Shown piece after piece: positions 19,190-27,827 of a stretch of DNA of 64,000 nucleotides. Position 1 is the stretch's first letter. Each line of letters starts with the position of its first letter. A model generated the notes under the pieces. It saw only the letters and a program-made list of their open reading frames with translations, was not told where the DNA came from and did no database searches. Position numbers and translations under genes: made by a program. Source of the DNA: Acidobacteriota bacterium (GTDB lineage Bacteria > Acidobacteriota > Holophagae > Holophagales > Holophagaceae). The stretch is from NCBI GenBank assembly GCA_014189895.1, contig BJFQ01000001.1, positions 1 to 64,000 on the forward strand, written 5' to 3'.

Positions 19190-19266
19190 TCCGGTGTAGC
19201 TCAGTTGGTTAGAGCGCATGACTGTTAATCATGATGTCGGGGGTTCGAATCCCTCCACCGGAGCCA
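19190..19266 (+). tRNA. tRNA-Asn (GTT)
   Basis: Complete cloverleaf: acceptor TCCGGTG pairs with CACCGGA, D-arm GCTCAGTTGGTTAGAGC, anticodon stem-loop with GTT in CTGTTAA, T-arm GGGGGTTCGAATCCCTC, and an encoded CCA at 19264-19266. A TACAAT -10-like element lies at 19174-19179. Confidence 0.98.
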
Positions 19267-19339
19267 ATCTTGCTGCCCCCATAAGGGTCTCTTTAGGTGA
19301 CCCTAGTCTTGATCTGCAGGACTGGGTCAGGGCCTTATT

Positions 19340-19906
19340 TTACTTGGCTCGTTCCATATAGGTGCGGTCCGTCGTATTAATTTTAATTTTTTCCCCCGTC
19401 TGGATATAAGGAGGGACACCGACGGTTAGACCATTTTTACATTTGGCTGGCTTATACGATCCCGTAGCATTTGCGTTTTTCATTACAGGTTCTGTTTCTA
19501 TAATTTCACTAATGAGGGTGGAAGGTAAATTGACAGATAAGGGAACCCCTTCATTAAATTCTAATTCCACAACCATATTGGATTCCAAGAGATTCAGATC
19601 CTCGCCCATGATGTCTTTGTGGACTTCGGTTTGTTCGTAAGTTTCATTATTCATAAAGACAAGATTGTCTCCATCGGCATAGAGAAACTCCATTTTGTGC
19701 TGTTCTAAGTTTGCTCGTTCCACTTTATCCTGCGAACCGAATCGATTTTCCCGATTGATTCCGTCTTTAAGCCTTTTCATCTTAACCACAACTCTGGCTG
19801 GGAGATTACCAGGGGTTTGGTGTTCAATACTGATGACACGGCAGAGCTCTTTTTCGAAATTAATGATCATTCCACTACGGACTTGGGTCGAAAGTATAAA
19901 GGGCAT
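19340..19906 (-). CDS. efp: Elongation factor P with a PGN-type loop
   Basis: Rescues ribosomes stalled on consecutive prolines. About 188 residues, with three beta-barrel domains: KOW-like at the N-terminus and two OB domains ending in GEKIKINTTDRTYMERAK. The domain I tip reads TPGNLPARVVVK. Aligning it with E. coli EF-P puts Asn where the modified Lys34 would be, so the EpmA lysylation and EarP rhamnosylation targets are absent. The start is an ATGATG pair; the second ATG lies 5 nt after AGGAG and is preferred. It lies only 15 bases downstream of tRNA-Val on the same strand. Confidence 0.96.
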   Translation of the reverse strand: MPFILSTQVRSGMIINFEKELCRVISIEHQTPGNLPARVVVKMKRLKDGINRENRFGSQDKVERANLEQHKMEFLYADGDNLVFMNNETYEQTEVHKDIMGEDLNLLESNMVVELEFNEGVPLSVNLPSTLISEIIETEPVMKNANATGSYKPAKCKNGLTVGVPPYIQTGEKIKINTTDRTYMERAK

Positions 19907-19921
19907 CATCGCTCCTAAGGG

Positions 19922-19996
19922 TGGTGGGCATAACAGGGATCGAACCTGTGACTTCTACCGTGTGAAGGTAGCACTCTACCGCTGAGTTATATGCCC
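19922..19996 (-). tRNA. tRNA-Val (CAC)
   Basis: On the minus strand, acceptor GGGCATA pairs with TATGCCC, the D-arm is ACTCAGCGGTAGAGT, the anticodon loop TTCACAC gives CAC, the T-arm is ACAGGTTCGATCCCTGT and CCA is encoded (plus strand 19922-19924). It reads GTG. The efp ribosome-binding site begins only a few bases past the CCA. Confidence 0.97.
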
Positions 19997-20081
19997 AAAG
20001 CAAGCTTTAGCAGAGCCTGTAGTTTAACACTCAGAGGCAGTTTCTAGGGTTAATCAAGCGGGCCAAGCAACAAGACAGGGC

Positions 20082-21290
20082 TTAGAGACAGCGGTGTAAG
20101 GAGTCCACGAGTCGTGTGATTTCCTTTTCCTTTAGAGCACAGACAGCGATGCGTATTCCTCGTTCAAGGGGAATTAAATAAATATCATCGCGCTGAAGCC
20201 CTTGGATGACTTTTTCGGGATTAGAGTGGGGGATTGTTATAAAGAAGCCACCCTCGAAATGAGAATGGTCGATATTTTTTTCTACAAGTTGTTGCGATAA
20301 TCGATCTGCGCGATCCGTGAGTACAGTTGACCATTTGCGATGTTCAGACGCGAGCTTTTCAAGCAGCTCTGGATCGCGATAGAGTTTTTTGACTAAGGAC
20401 TGGGGTGCCCGAGGGGCATTGGAAAACATGCCTCTACAACTAATGGCTAAGGCTGTTTTCAATTGATCATCGGTTCGCCAAGGAAAGACCAAAGCACCGC
20501 ACCGAGCTCCGTATAATGTTAGGGGTTTTGAAATTGAAAGAGCCGCGCCCAACAAAGTTGAACTAGAGACTCCCCACTCAGCATAATCCTCTAAAATATT
20601 TTTAACGGTTGCAACGTCACGAGTATATTCCAGGTAGGCTAAATCTAAAATCACTGAGACGGGGCCCTTCCAGGATAAGCGATCGAACATATCCAAGAGT
20701 GCTCGACGATGTACAGCAGATAAATGTTGCCCTGTAGGATTATGACAAGGATCATTGAGCCAAAACAACATACGCCCTTGCTGTTTCATGATGTCTTCCA
20801 TCTTAGATTCAATAACAGCCAAAGAGGACGAGTCATCTCCAAAGGGGTATGGAACTTTTTCCAATTTGATTCTATTTTCAAATGCAAGCGTTTCGTAAGG
20901 AGTCCAGCAGGGATCAAAGGTGAGAACGGTCTGACCGGGCTCGAGTAAATTTCGAAGACTGACGACGAGAGCTCCCGTAGCACCCGGAGTTGCGCAGCCC
21001 AAAATAGTTGAGGGGGCTTGGCGCCAGTAATGATGAGTGATGGCTTCAATAAATTCTGGATCACCCAAGATGGGGGCGTAGGGATGAATCTCCATTGGAA
21101 CCAGTGAACTCCATGCATCGATCACAGTTCTAAGGGTTACTAGTTGACCCTCGTCGTCCAGCAAAGCCCCTATAGAAAGATTGACGACAGGGTGGCCTTG
21201 AGATTTACGAGATTGAGCTAAGGCGTTGATTCTAAAGATGGGATCATCACCCTCAAGATTATGTCGAGAAGAAATTAGATGAGTATCCAT
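20082..21290 (-). CDS. Class I/II PLP-dependent aminotransferase
   Basis: 402 residues of the aspartate/aromatic aminotransferase fold type I. Seen are YAPILGDPEFIEAI, the NDPCHNPTGQ substrate/PLP motif, LDLAYLEY with the Asp-x-x-Tyr pair, and SISKPLTLYGARCGALVF containing the PLP-binding lysine. The overall spacing resembles TyrB/AspC-like enzymes more than branched-chain or class V enzymes. Cytosolic; substrate unknown. It is divergently transcribed from the carbonic-anhydrase-like gene. No Shine-Dalgarno precedes the ATG, which lies exactly 6 nt after TAAAAT. Confidence 0.88.
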   Translation of the reverse strand: MDTHLISSRHNLEGDDPIFRINALAQSRKSQGHPVVNLSIGALLDDEGQLVTLRTVIDAWSSLVPMEIHPYAPILGDPEFIEAITHHYWRQAPSTILGCATPGATGALVVSLRNLLEPGQTVLTFDPCWTPYETLAFENRIKLEKVPYPFGDDSSSLAVIESKMEDIMKQQGRMLFWLNDPCHNPTGQHLSAVHRRALLDMFDRLSWKGPVSVILDLAYLEYTRDVATVKNILEDYAEWGVSSSTLLGAALSISKPLTLYGARCGALVFPWRTDDQLKTALAISCRGMFSNAPRAPQSLVKKLYRDPELLEKLASEHRKWSTVLTDRADRLSQQLVEKNIDHSHFEGGFFITIPHSNPEKVIQGLQRDDIYLIPLERGIRIAVCALKEKEITRLVDSLHRCL

Positions 21291-21296
21291 TAAACT

Positions 21297-21302
21297 ATTT
21301 TA
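21297..21302 (-). promoter_or_regulatory. Candidate -10 element, leaderless start of the aminotransferase gene
   Basis: TAAAAT on the minus strand is followed by AGTTTA and then ATG 21290. There is no Shine-Dalgarno. This matches a -10 hexamer at the distance that puts the transcription start on the A of ATG. Confidence 0.45.
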
Positions 21303-21326
21303 AGTTCTAATAGGGTTGGAGGCTTC

Positions 21327-21908
21327 ATGATTATTCCCTTCCAGGGTATGGTTCCTAAGATTGGAAGCCGCGTCTTCGTGCCTGAAAACGCTTTAATCTT
21401 AGGTGACGTTACCCTCGGCGAGGACGTTAGTATCTGGTTTAATTGTGTAATTCGTGGTGACGTTAATTGGATCCGAATTGGCGATCGAACCAATATTCAA
21501 GATATGTCGTGTATCCATGTTACCAATGCCAAACATCCGACACTTCTGGGATCGGACTGCAGCATTGCACACAATGTCATGCTCCACGGATGCACGCTCG
21601 GTAATGGGGTCCTAGTCGGTATGAGCTCAACCATTATGGACGGTGCCCTCATTGGCGAGGGGTGCCTTGTCGCCGCTGGCTCTTTGGTTAGAGAAGGATT
21701 TAAAGCTCCCCCTCACTCTTTGGTCGCCGGATGGCCGGCCGAAGTAAAAGGGTCTTTATCTGATGGTCAGAAAGAATTAGTGGCTTCTATTCCTGCTCGC
21801 TATCTCCGATACAAAGAAGCCTACTTTAAGGATGGGTGGCCAGTCGCCCAAGCACCTGATCATCCTCAGCCGCAGGCAGGCTTTGCCGAAGGCCACCCCT
21901 ACCCCTAA
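21327..21908 (+). CDS. Gamma-class carbonic anhydrase-like hexapeptide-repeat protein
   Basis: 193 residues dominated by left-handed beta-helix hexapeptide repeats. The gamma-CA metal-binding histidines appear at conserved spacing (SCIHVTN, then IAHNVMLHG), as does the WFNCVIRGDVNWIRIGDRTNIQD core. Such proteins (YrdA/PaaY/CaiE type) bind zinc or iron as trimers; carbonic anhydrase activity is known for only some. The last 20 residues are Pro/His-rich and not part of the helix. A strong GGAGG lies before the ATG. Divergent from the aminotransferase; no partner gene indicates a pathway. Confidence 0.9.
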   Translation: MIIPFQGMVPKIGSRVFVPENALILGDVTLGEDVSIWFNCVIRGDVNWIRIGDRTNIQDMSCIHVTNAKHPTLLGSDCSIAHNVMLHGCTLGNGVLVGMSSTIMDGALIGEGCLVAAGSLVREGFKAPPHSLVAGWPAEVKGSLSDGQKELVASIPARYLRYKEAYFKDGWPVAQAPDHPQPQAGFAEGHPYP

Positions 21909-22092
21909 GGTCATTTGATCCACACCATCGACTCATATTATGCTTAGAGACCTAATGAAACCCATGTTCTTCAGTCAACTGTATTCACATTTAGCGCATC
22001 ATCTGCCATCGCAATATTCCTGATGATGTCGACGTGACGATACGCATTTATAAAATAATTTACTGTCCAAGTCTGTCGATGATGAAGTCTAT

Positions 22093-23160
22093 ATGACCCA
22101 TCGATTAATTCTAAGGATTCATATTGATCCGACGCTCGGATTGGGACACCTAGCTCGCGCGCTTGCTATTCATGAAGAGTGGAAAGCTCTTGGGGGACAG
22201 GTAACCTTGGCTGTTTCAGGAGACGAGCGCGCTCGCCAAGTAGGTCGCGGCATCAATATTCTTCAGACGAGTGCGCTCCCAACTCAGATCATCGATTTAG
22301 GCGAAGACAGTTTGGCTCCTCTCGGGAAAGGCATTCAGGGAGAGGTGGTTCTTTTTGATCAGTGGACATCCTCAAGGGAGCAAATTAAAGAGGCTGCTCC
22401 TCTCAAAATTGCCCTGATGGAAGATGATGGGGACGCCTATGAGGAATCCGATCTTCTCTTTCAACCTTATCTAGAAGGAATTGTGTGGCCTGATCATCCA
22501 ATTCGAATGAAAGAAGGTGTGAAGTTAAAACCCCATGAAGATATTCGAGGCAAATGCCATGTGCTATGTGGTGCGTCTTATATTGTGGCTAGCCCCATCG
22601 TTCGAACCCTACGTCCTAAACGACAACCGGATCAACCCTTAAATGCTCAGAAGATATTAGTGACCTTTGGGGGAAGTGACGCATCGGGCCTAGCGCAAAA
22701 AGCTTTTAACATTCTCAAAAACCTCCAACAAGAAGGTCGCTGGAGGGGCAGTGCTGTGATCTTAGCACCCCAGGGCATTCAAGGTGATCTCTTCCCAGGC
22801 TCTACCGTACATGCGTCCGTCACTCAACTCAGCGAGAAGATTCCCCAATACGATGTTCTTTGGTGTGCAGGTGGGGTGACACTCATTGATGCGCTTTGCC
22901 TCGGAGTACCTGTTGTCGCTTGGGGGCAAAACGAAAGACAGGTTCAAGGTTTAACTGAGTTGGGACAACATGGGGCTTGTTTTGGTCTTGGTGAAGGTCC
23001 TTCTGCAGATTCTCGAACCGTTGAGGACGCTTTGGAGCATTGGTTGGGGCCGGAGGGACAAGAAAGTCGCCAAGAACAGGTGGTAGCCGGAATGGGCCTA
23101 ATTGATGGGCTTGGAGCTACCCGAGTAGCCAAGGAATTGTGGAAATTGGCCGAAAAATAG
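22093..23160 (+). CDS. PseG-like nucleotide-sugar hydrolase/glycosyltransferase-fold protein
   Basis: 355 residues with a GT-B-like fold similar to PseG (UDP-2,4-diacetamido-trideoxy-altropyranose hydrolase of pseudaminic acid synthesis). The N-terminal RIHIDPTLGLGHLARALAIHEEW has the G-x-G-H nucleotide-sugar loop, and the C-terminal half has VTFGGSDASGLAQKA and WCAGGVTLIDALCLGVPVVAWGQNE. No other pse or neu gene is nearby, so the exact substrate is uncertain; another sugar-nucleotide hydrolase is possible. The 184-base upstream gap holds an AT-rich stretch (TTATAAAATAATTT) that may include its promoter; nothing else was seen there. Confidence 0.75.
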   Translation: MTHRLILRIHIDPTLGLGHLARALAIHEEWKALGGQVTLAVSGDERARQVGRGINILQTSALPTQIIDLGEDSLAPLGKGIQGEVVLFDQWTSSREQIKEAAPLKIALMEDDGDAYEESDLLFQPYLEGIVWPDHPIRMKEGVKLKPHEDIRGKCHVLCGASYIVASPIVRTLRPKRQPDQPLNAQKILVTFGGSDASGLAQKAFNILKNLQQEGRWRGSAVILAPQGIQGDLFPGSTVHASVTQLSEKIPQYDVLWCAGGVTLIDALCLGVPVVAWGQNERQVQGLTELGQHGACFGLGEGPSADSRTVEDALEHWLGPEGQESRQEQVVAGMGLIDGLGATRVAKELWKLAEK

Positions 23161-23182
23161 GGGGTTCTAGGGCAATTCGAGG

Positions 23183-23211
23183 TTGACCCAAGGAGTTGCT
23201 CGCGATAATCT
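23183..23211 (+). promoter_or_regulatory. Sigma-70-type promoter of rplM-rpsI
   Basis: TTGACC (23183-23188), a 17-nt spacer and TAATCT (23206-23211). Predicted initiation near 23218 leaves a leader of about 63 nt in which TGCCC and GGGCA can pair before the rplM start; a regulatory role is only possible. Confidence 0.65.
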
Positions 23212-23280
23212 TATTTTTCTGCCCTTGTGGGACCTTGAAGGCTTGTTGGGGCACTTTCTTGACTGTTTTTGGAGCAATCC

Positions 23281-23715
23281 ATGGGTACGTTTTTCCCTAG
23301 CGCGAAAGATATTAAACGCCAATGGTTTTTGGTGGACGCTTCTGGGGTTTCAGTGGGCCGAGTTAGTTCTGTGGTCGCTGAGCTCCTTGCAGGCAAACAT
23401 AAACCTACGTGGACTCCCTTTTTGGATACGGGCGATCACGTTGTTGTAATCAACGCAGAAAAAGCCGTCTTCACAGGTAAAAAAGCAACTCAAAAAATCT
23501 ACCGAACAACCACCACGCAACCGGGTTCAATGAAAGAAGTTAAGGCTGGAGTCTTAAGGGAAGCCCACCCCACTCGTGCCATCGAGAAAGCCGTTAAGGG
23601 AATGTTGCCTAAGGGTCCTTTAGGAAATGCGATGTTGAAGAAATTAATCGTCTACGCAGGCACAGATCATCAACAGAAAGCTCAGAACCCCATTGCTTTT
23701 AGTTTGAAGAAATAA
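23281..23715 (+). CDS. rplM: 50S ribosomal protein L13
   Basis: 144 residues, normal for uL13: WFLVDASGVSVGRVSSVVAELLAGKHKP, then the KIYRTTTTQPGSMKEV and AVKGMLPKGPLGNAMLKKL motifs. Binds 23S rRNA early in 50S assembly. ATG 23281 is chosen because GGAG lies 6 nt upstream; the TTG at 23269 would overlap that site. First gene of the conserved L13-S9 pair. Confidence 0.98.
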   Translation: MGTFFPSAKDIKRQWFLVDASGVSVGRVSSVVAELLAGKHKPTWTPFLDTGDHVVVINAEKAVFTGKKATQKIYRTTTTQPGSMKEVKAGVLREAHPTRAIEKAVKGMLPKGPLGNAMLKKLIVYAGTDHQQKAQNPIAFSLKK

Positions 23716-23728
23716 AGGGAGTATTTAC

Positions 23729-24121
23729 ATGGCAACTCGACATCACTACGGGACCGGACGACGCAAGACTGCTATTGCACGTACCTTTTTGAAGCCCGGT
23801 AGTGGCCAAATTACAGTCAATGGTCGCGAACTAGAAGATTATTTTCCCAATGCTGTTTTGCGTATGATGGTTCAACAACCCTTTGTGCTCACTGAAAATG
23901 TCAATAAATGGGACATGATGATTACCGTTAAAGGCGGTGGGAGTGCCGCTCAGGCTGCTGCTATCCGTTTAGGTATTTCTCGTGCCCTGCTGCAATACAA
24001 CGATCAGCTCCGTACCTTGCTCCGAGGAGCCATGTTGCTGACGCGCGATCCACGCATGAAAGAACGAAAAAAACCAGGACGCAAAGCCGCGCGTCGTCGT
24101 TTCCAATTCAGCAAACGCTAA
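23729..24121 (+). CDS. rpsI: 30S ribosomal protein S9
   Basis: 130 residues of uS9, with the N-terminal YGTGRRKTAIARTFLKPGSG and the basic C-terminal tail ending KAARRRFQFSKR, whose last Lys-Arg reaches the P-site tRNA. Thirteen bases after rplM, co-transcribed; GGGAG precedes the ATG. Confidence 0.98.
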   Translation: MATRHHYGTGRRKTAIARTFLKPGSGQITVNGRELEDYFPNAVLRMMVQQPFVLTENVNKWDMMITVKGGGSAAQAAAIRLGISRALLQYNDQLRTLLRGAMLLTRDPRMKERKKPGRKAARRRFQFSKR

Positions 24122-24134
24122 TCTTTGGTTCTTT

Positions 24135-24252
24135 GATACCCTCCCTAGACTTTTCTTGGGGGGTCTAACACCGGATCCCGTTTGGGATCGAATCGGGCAC
24201 TCGTGCCTATCATCCCTAGTTCCCCTTTGCGGGACTCACTGAGGAGGCCTCC
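24135..24252 (+). promoter_or_regulatory. Structured leader of rpsB
   Basis: Several adjacent hairpins lie between rpsI and rpsB: a G/C-rich one around 24138-24166 (ACCCTCCC against GGGGGGT), GATCCC-GTTT-GGGATC at 24174-24189, GGCAC-TC-GTGCC at 24196-24207, and AGTTCCC against GGGACT near 24219-24236, followed by the Shine-Dalgarno GAGGAGG. The position fits an S2 autoregulatory leader; the first hairpin could instead end the rplM-rpsI transcript. Confidence 0.5.
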
Positions 24253-25020
24253 ATGGCTGCTATACAAATGAAAGAACTACTCGAAGCGGGTGTTCATTTC
24301 GGACATCAAACGAAACGCTGGAATCCCAAGATGAAGAAATATATCTTTGGGGCTCGCAATAGCATCTATATTATCGATCTCCAAAAGACCTTACGTCTTT
24401 GGAATGCCGCGGCGACCTACATTACCAAAGCAGCCAGCCAAGGAAAAACCTTTATGTTTGTAGCTACCAAGCCTCAAGCTCAGGAAGTTGTGGCGGAGCA
24501 AGCTGCAAGATGCGGCGCTTTTTATGTCAATAATCGATGGCTTGGCGGTATGTTAACGAATTTCTCGACTATTAAGAAAAGTTTGGAGAAATACCGTGAA
24601 ACACAATCCTTGTTAGCAGATCCAGTTCGCTTAGCTGAACTTTCAAAAAAAGAAATTTCGGGTATTACTCGCCAAAAAGATAAATTAGAGGAGTCCTTCA
24701 AGGGCATACGAGATATGCGAGCCCTACCGGATATTCTGTTTGTAATCGATCCGAATCATGAAACTATTGCCGTGACAGAAGCTAAGAAAATCGGCATCCC
24801 CGTCGTTGCGATTGTCGATACCAATTGCGATCCCGATATGGTCGACATGGTCATTCCTGGAAATGATGATGCCATTCGCTCAATTGTGTTATTCGCGGAG
24901 CGTATTGCTGATTCCATCATAGAAGGTCGTGCAGCCTTGAAAGACAAAGGGCAAGTTACCGCTATGAAAAATATGATGACCGAAAAAATTCAAATGGATG
25001 AACCCTCTTCACAAGCCTAA
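24253..25020 (+). CDS. rpsB: 30S ribosomal protein S2
   Basis: 255 residues of uS2: [41 protein letters not shown] and [31 protein letters not shown]. Joins the 30S subunit late and contacts S1. Followed 18 bases later by tsf in the usual rpsB-tsf unit. Its leader contains a series of hairpins. Confidence 0.98.
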   Translation: MAAIQMKELLEAGVHFGHQTKRWNPKMKKYIFGARNSIYIIDLQKTLRLWNAAATYITKAASQGKTFMFVATKPQAQEVVAEQAARCGAFYVNNRWLGGMLTNFSTIKKSLEKYRETQSLLADPVRLAELSKKEISGITRQKDKLEESFKGIRDMRALPDILFVIDPNHETIAVTEAKKIGIPVVAIVDTNCDPDMVDMVIPGNDDAIRSIVLFAERIADSIIEGRAALKDKGQVTAMKNMMTEKIQMDEPSSQA

Positions 25021-25038
25021 TTGATAGGAGTTATGTTC

Positions 25039-25695
25039 ATGGCCTACACTGCCAATGATGTTAAAGAACTAAGAGAAAAGACGGGCCTAGGAATGATGGA
25101 CTGCAAGAAGGCTCTGGAAGAAAACAATGGAGATATGGAACAAGCTATTGATTGGCTTCGTAAAAAAGGCTTAGCGGCCGCTTCTAAGAAATCTGATCGT
25201 ATTGCCTCCGAGGGATTAGTTGATGCTTATATTCATCCGGGTGGTCGCGTTGGTGTCCTGGTTGAGATCAATTCAGAAACAGACTTTGTGGCACGTAATG
25301 AGTCTTTCCAAAGAATGGTGAAAGAAATAGCGATGCATATTGCCGCCGCCGACCCTGTACCTCTTTTTGTTTCTAAAAGCGAAGTGACTCAAGCGTTTAT
25401 CGATAAAGAAATTGAGATTGCTCGGGCCCAGGCAGAAGCCACCGGCAAACCTCCTGCGATTGTTGAAAAGATTGTTGAAGGTAAGCTGAATTCTATTTAT
25501 AAAGAAGTGTGTTTATTAGAGCAGCCTTTTATTATGAATCCTGATCTCACGATCGAACAATTTGTTTCCCAAAAAATAGCCGAAATTGGTGAAAAGCTCA
25601 GTATTCGACGTTTCACTAAGTTTGTTCTAGGCGAAGGACTGCAAAAACGAAATGAGAATTTTGTCGAGGAAGTGAATGCTCAAATCACCAAGTAG
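25039..25695 (+). CDS. tsf: Elongation factor Ts
   Basis: Nucleotide exchange factor for EF-Tu. 218 residues: an N-terminal UBA-like domain with VKELREKTGLGMMDCKKALEE, then the TDFVARNESF motif that displaces Mg-GDP. Only one compact core repeat plus the C-terminal segment is present, typical of the shorter EF-Ts forms. ATG 25039 is chosen over an upstream TTG and ATG because AGGAG lies 8 nt before it. A strong terminator follows. Confidence 0.97.
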   Translation: MAYTANDVKELREKTGLGMMDCKKALEENNGDMEQAIDWLRKKGLAAASKKSDRIASEGLVDAYIHPGGRVGVLVEINSETDFVARNESFQRMVKEIAMHIAAADPVPLFVSKSEVTQAFIDKEIEIARAQAEATGKPPAIVEKIVEGKLNSIYKEVCLLEQPFIMNPDLTIEQFVSQKIAEIGEKLSIRRFTKFVLGEGLQKRNENFVEEVNAQITK

Positions 25696-25715
25696 GGCTT
25701 ATTCTTGATAATTGA

Positions 25716-25747
25716 AAAATAGGCGGCTTAAAGTCGCCTATTTTTTT
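25716..25747 (+). terminator. Rho-independent terminator after rpsB-tsf
   Basis: A stem ATAGGCG/CGCCTAT (25719-25725 with 25735-25741), extendable by A/T pairs, is followed by a run of seven T. It separates tsf from pyrH. Confidence 0.92.
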
Positions 25748-25775
25748 GTTGATTCATCTACACTAAAGGAGACTT

Positions 25776-26480
25776 ATGAGATACCAACGTGTACTTCTGA
25801 AACTCTCGGGCGAAGCGCTGATGGGTGAACAGAATATGGGGATTGATCCCAGTGTGGTGGCTATGGTCGCTGATCAAATTAAAGATATTCAAAAGCATGG
25901 CGTGGAAGTGGGCCTCGTCATTGGTGGTGGCAATATTTTCCGAGGCGTCGCCGGAGCCACGAAGGGTATGGATCGCGTGACCGCTGATCAGATGGGTATG
26001 TTGGCCACCATGATTAACGCCCTAGCTCTCCAAGATGCCTTAGAGCAAAAACAAGTCCAGACCCGTGTTCTTTCTGGGATCGAAATGCCGCGTATTGCAG
26101 AAAGCTATATTCGCCGGCGAGCCATCCGCCATTTGGAGAAAGGCCGCGTGGTCATTTTTGGAAGTGGCACCGGTAACCCGTACTTCAGTACGGATATGGC
26201 TGCAGCACTCAGGGCCAATGAAATCTCGGCTCAGGTCGTACTCAAGGCTACTAATGTAGATGGTGTTTATAGCGCAGACCCGAAAAAAGATGCAAAAGCA
26301 CAGCGATTTGAGAAAGTAACCTTCCAGGAAGTCCTTGAAAAGGGACTTAAGGTGATGGATGCTTCCGCAATTGCACTTTGCATGGATAACGAATTGCCCA
26401 TACTGGTTTTCAATATGATGAAGCCAGGCAATTTAGTTTCTGCCGTCTTGGGTGAGTCGGTAGGAACATTGATCCACTAG
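25776..26480 (+). CDS. pyrH: UMP kinase
   Basis: Phosphorylates UMP to UDP. 234 residues of the amino-acid-kinase fold: [23 protein letters not shown], the base region [16 protein letters not shown] and [15 protein letters not shown]. Normal bacterial length. AAGGAG precedes the ATG. It follows the terminator of rpsB-tsf, so the usual rpsB-tsf-pyrH unit is separated here, and frr does not follow. Confidence 0.97.
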   Translation: MRYQRVLLKLSGEALMGEQNMGIDPSVVAMVADQIKDIQKHGVEVGLVIGGGNIFRGVAGATKGMDRVTADQMGMLATMINALALQDALEQKQVQTRVLSGIEMPRIAESYIRRRAIRHLEKGRVVIFGSGTGNPYFSTDMAAALRANEISAQVVLKATNVDGVYSADPKKDAKAQRFEKVTFQEVLEKGLKVMDASAIALCMDNELPILVFNMMKPGNLVSAVLGESVGTLIH

Positions 26481-26486
26481 TCTCTG

Positions 26487-27827
26487 ATGTCTTTGCTCTT
26501 TGAACATATTCCTGACGCCACCTTTTTGGTTGACCAACACGATTTGGGGAGTTATCAACGCGACGAGTCTCATGTTCAAGGCTTATTACCCTGGGCCTGC
26601 ATTCGCCCCCGCAGTCCGAAAGCCCTGAAAGCCTTGGTTAAATTTGCCCAACAGGAAGGTTGGGCACTCATACCTCGCGGATCAGGGACAGGAAAAGCGG
26701 GAGGTTGCCTAGCGGATCAAGAACGATCCGTGTTGGTCGATTTTGCCGAGTGGCCTCAGGAGCTGTCGATTGATCCCATAGGAATGCAACTTACAGCCAG
26801 CTGTTCTGTTCCTCTTCGAAAGGTTAAAGAGGAAGCGGAAGCCCATCATCTTTTTTACCCTCCTGATCCAAATAGTTGGATGCATTGTTCTTTTGGTGGA
26901 AGTTTGGCAACCAACGCAGGGGGTCCCAATGCCTGCAAGTATGGCATGACTCGAAATTGGATTGTGAGCATCGACTGTCTCATGAGTGATGGTGATATTC
27001 ATACGTTTGGTATTCATGGAACGAAAGATAATGCTGGGCTTAATTTAACCCAACTATTAATAGGATCCGAAGGAACGCTTGGGTTCATTACAAAGGCAAC
27101 AGCGCGACTTTTGCCAAAACCCAAGGAGTTCTTAACACTCTTAATCTCCTTCGACAATATGAAAGACCTCATTCGACTTCCCGGAAATCTTTCTCGATCT
27201 GGATACAAGCCATCTGCTATTGAGTTCTTCGATCCTTTTGTCCTTCAAGAGCTAAGGAATGGGGGTCCGCCAGAAGCTCGCAAAATTCAGGGGCGTGCCT
27301 TCGCCATTGTAGAGTTTGATCATGAGGGATGCACATCAGATCTCTTTCTGGCCTCTTGTGAATCTTTATTTAGTACTGCAACACACTTTCAAGTAGCTTC
27401 AGATTACCGACAACGAGAGGATCTCTGGGCTCTCCGGCGTCTCACCTCTACTTTTTTAAAAGAAAGATACCCTTCCAAAATAAGTGAGGATATTACGATA
27501 CCGCTAACTCGGCTAGAGTCGTTTTTTGATCAACTTGAACGACTTAATCTAGATTGTGTTACTTATGGTCATTTAGCCGATGGGAATCTTCATGTAAATT
27601 TCTTAAATCGAGAACATAAAGCGGTTGATGAGTTCGAAGATCATATATTCAATCTTTTCAAATTAACTAAACAGCATGAAGGGTCTCTTTCTGGAGAACA
27701 TGGGATTGGACTAGCTAAGAAAAAAGCTTTTGCTGAGCTTACGGATCCTTATGCGCTTAGGGCAATGATGCAAATCAAACAATCTCTAGATCCGTTTAAT
27801 ATATTCAATCCCTCTAAGATTTTTTAG
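26487..27827 (+). CDS. FAD-linked oxidase of the GlcD / D-lactate dehydrogenase type
   Basis: 446 residues. PCMH-type FAD domain: VKFAQQEGWALIPRGSGTGKAGG near residue 60, DPNSWMHCSFGGSLATNAGG near 135 and LLIGSEGTLGFIT near 190. The C-terminal substrate domain contains YGHLADGNLHVNF and GSLSGEHGIGLAKK. It likely oxidises a 2-hydroxy acid such as glycolate, D-lactate or D-2-hydroxyglutarate; the sequence does not choose among them. No iron-sulfur partner (glcF-like) is adjacent. It starts 6 bases after pyrH without a clear ribosome site, so it is probably coupled to pyrH. Confidence 0.88.
   Translation: MSLLFEHIPDATFLVDQHDLGSYQRDESHVQGLLPWACIRPRSPKALKALVKFAQQEGWALIPRGSGTGKAGGCLADQERSVLVDFAEWPQELSIDPIGMQLTASCSVPLRKVKEEAEAHHLFYPPDPNSWMHCSFGGSLATNAGGPNACKYGMTRNWIVSIDCLMSDGDIHTFGIHGTKDNAGLNLTQLLIGSEGTLGFITKATARLLPKPKEFLTLLISFDNMKDLIRLPGNLSRSGYKPSAIEFFDPFVLQELRNGGPPEARKIQGRAFAIVEFDHEGCTSDLFLASCESLFSTATHFQVASDYRQREDLWALRRLTSTFLKERYPSKISEDITIPLTRLESFFDQLERLNLDCVTYGHLADGNLHVNFLNREHKAVDEFEDHIFNLFKLTKQHEGSLSGEHGIGLAKKKAFAELTDPYALRAMMQIKQSLDPFNIFNPSKIF

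Noticed and set aside
19267-19339. Terminator between tRNA-Asn and efp
   Set aside because: AGGGTC/GACCCT (19284-19304) can pair and an alternative stem competes, but there is no U-tract on either strand, so I did not list it.
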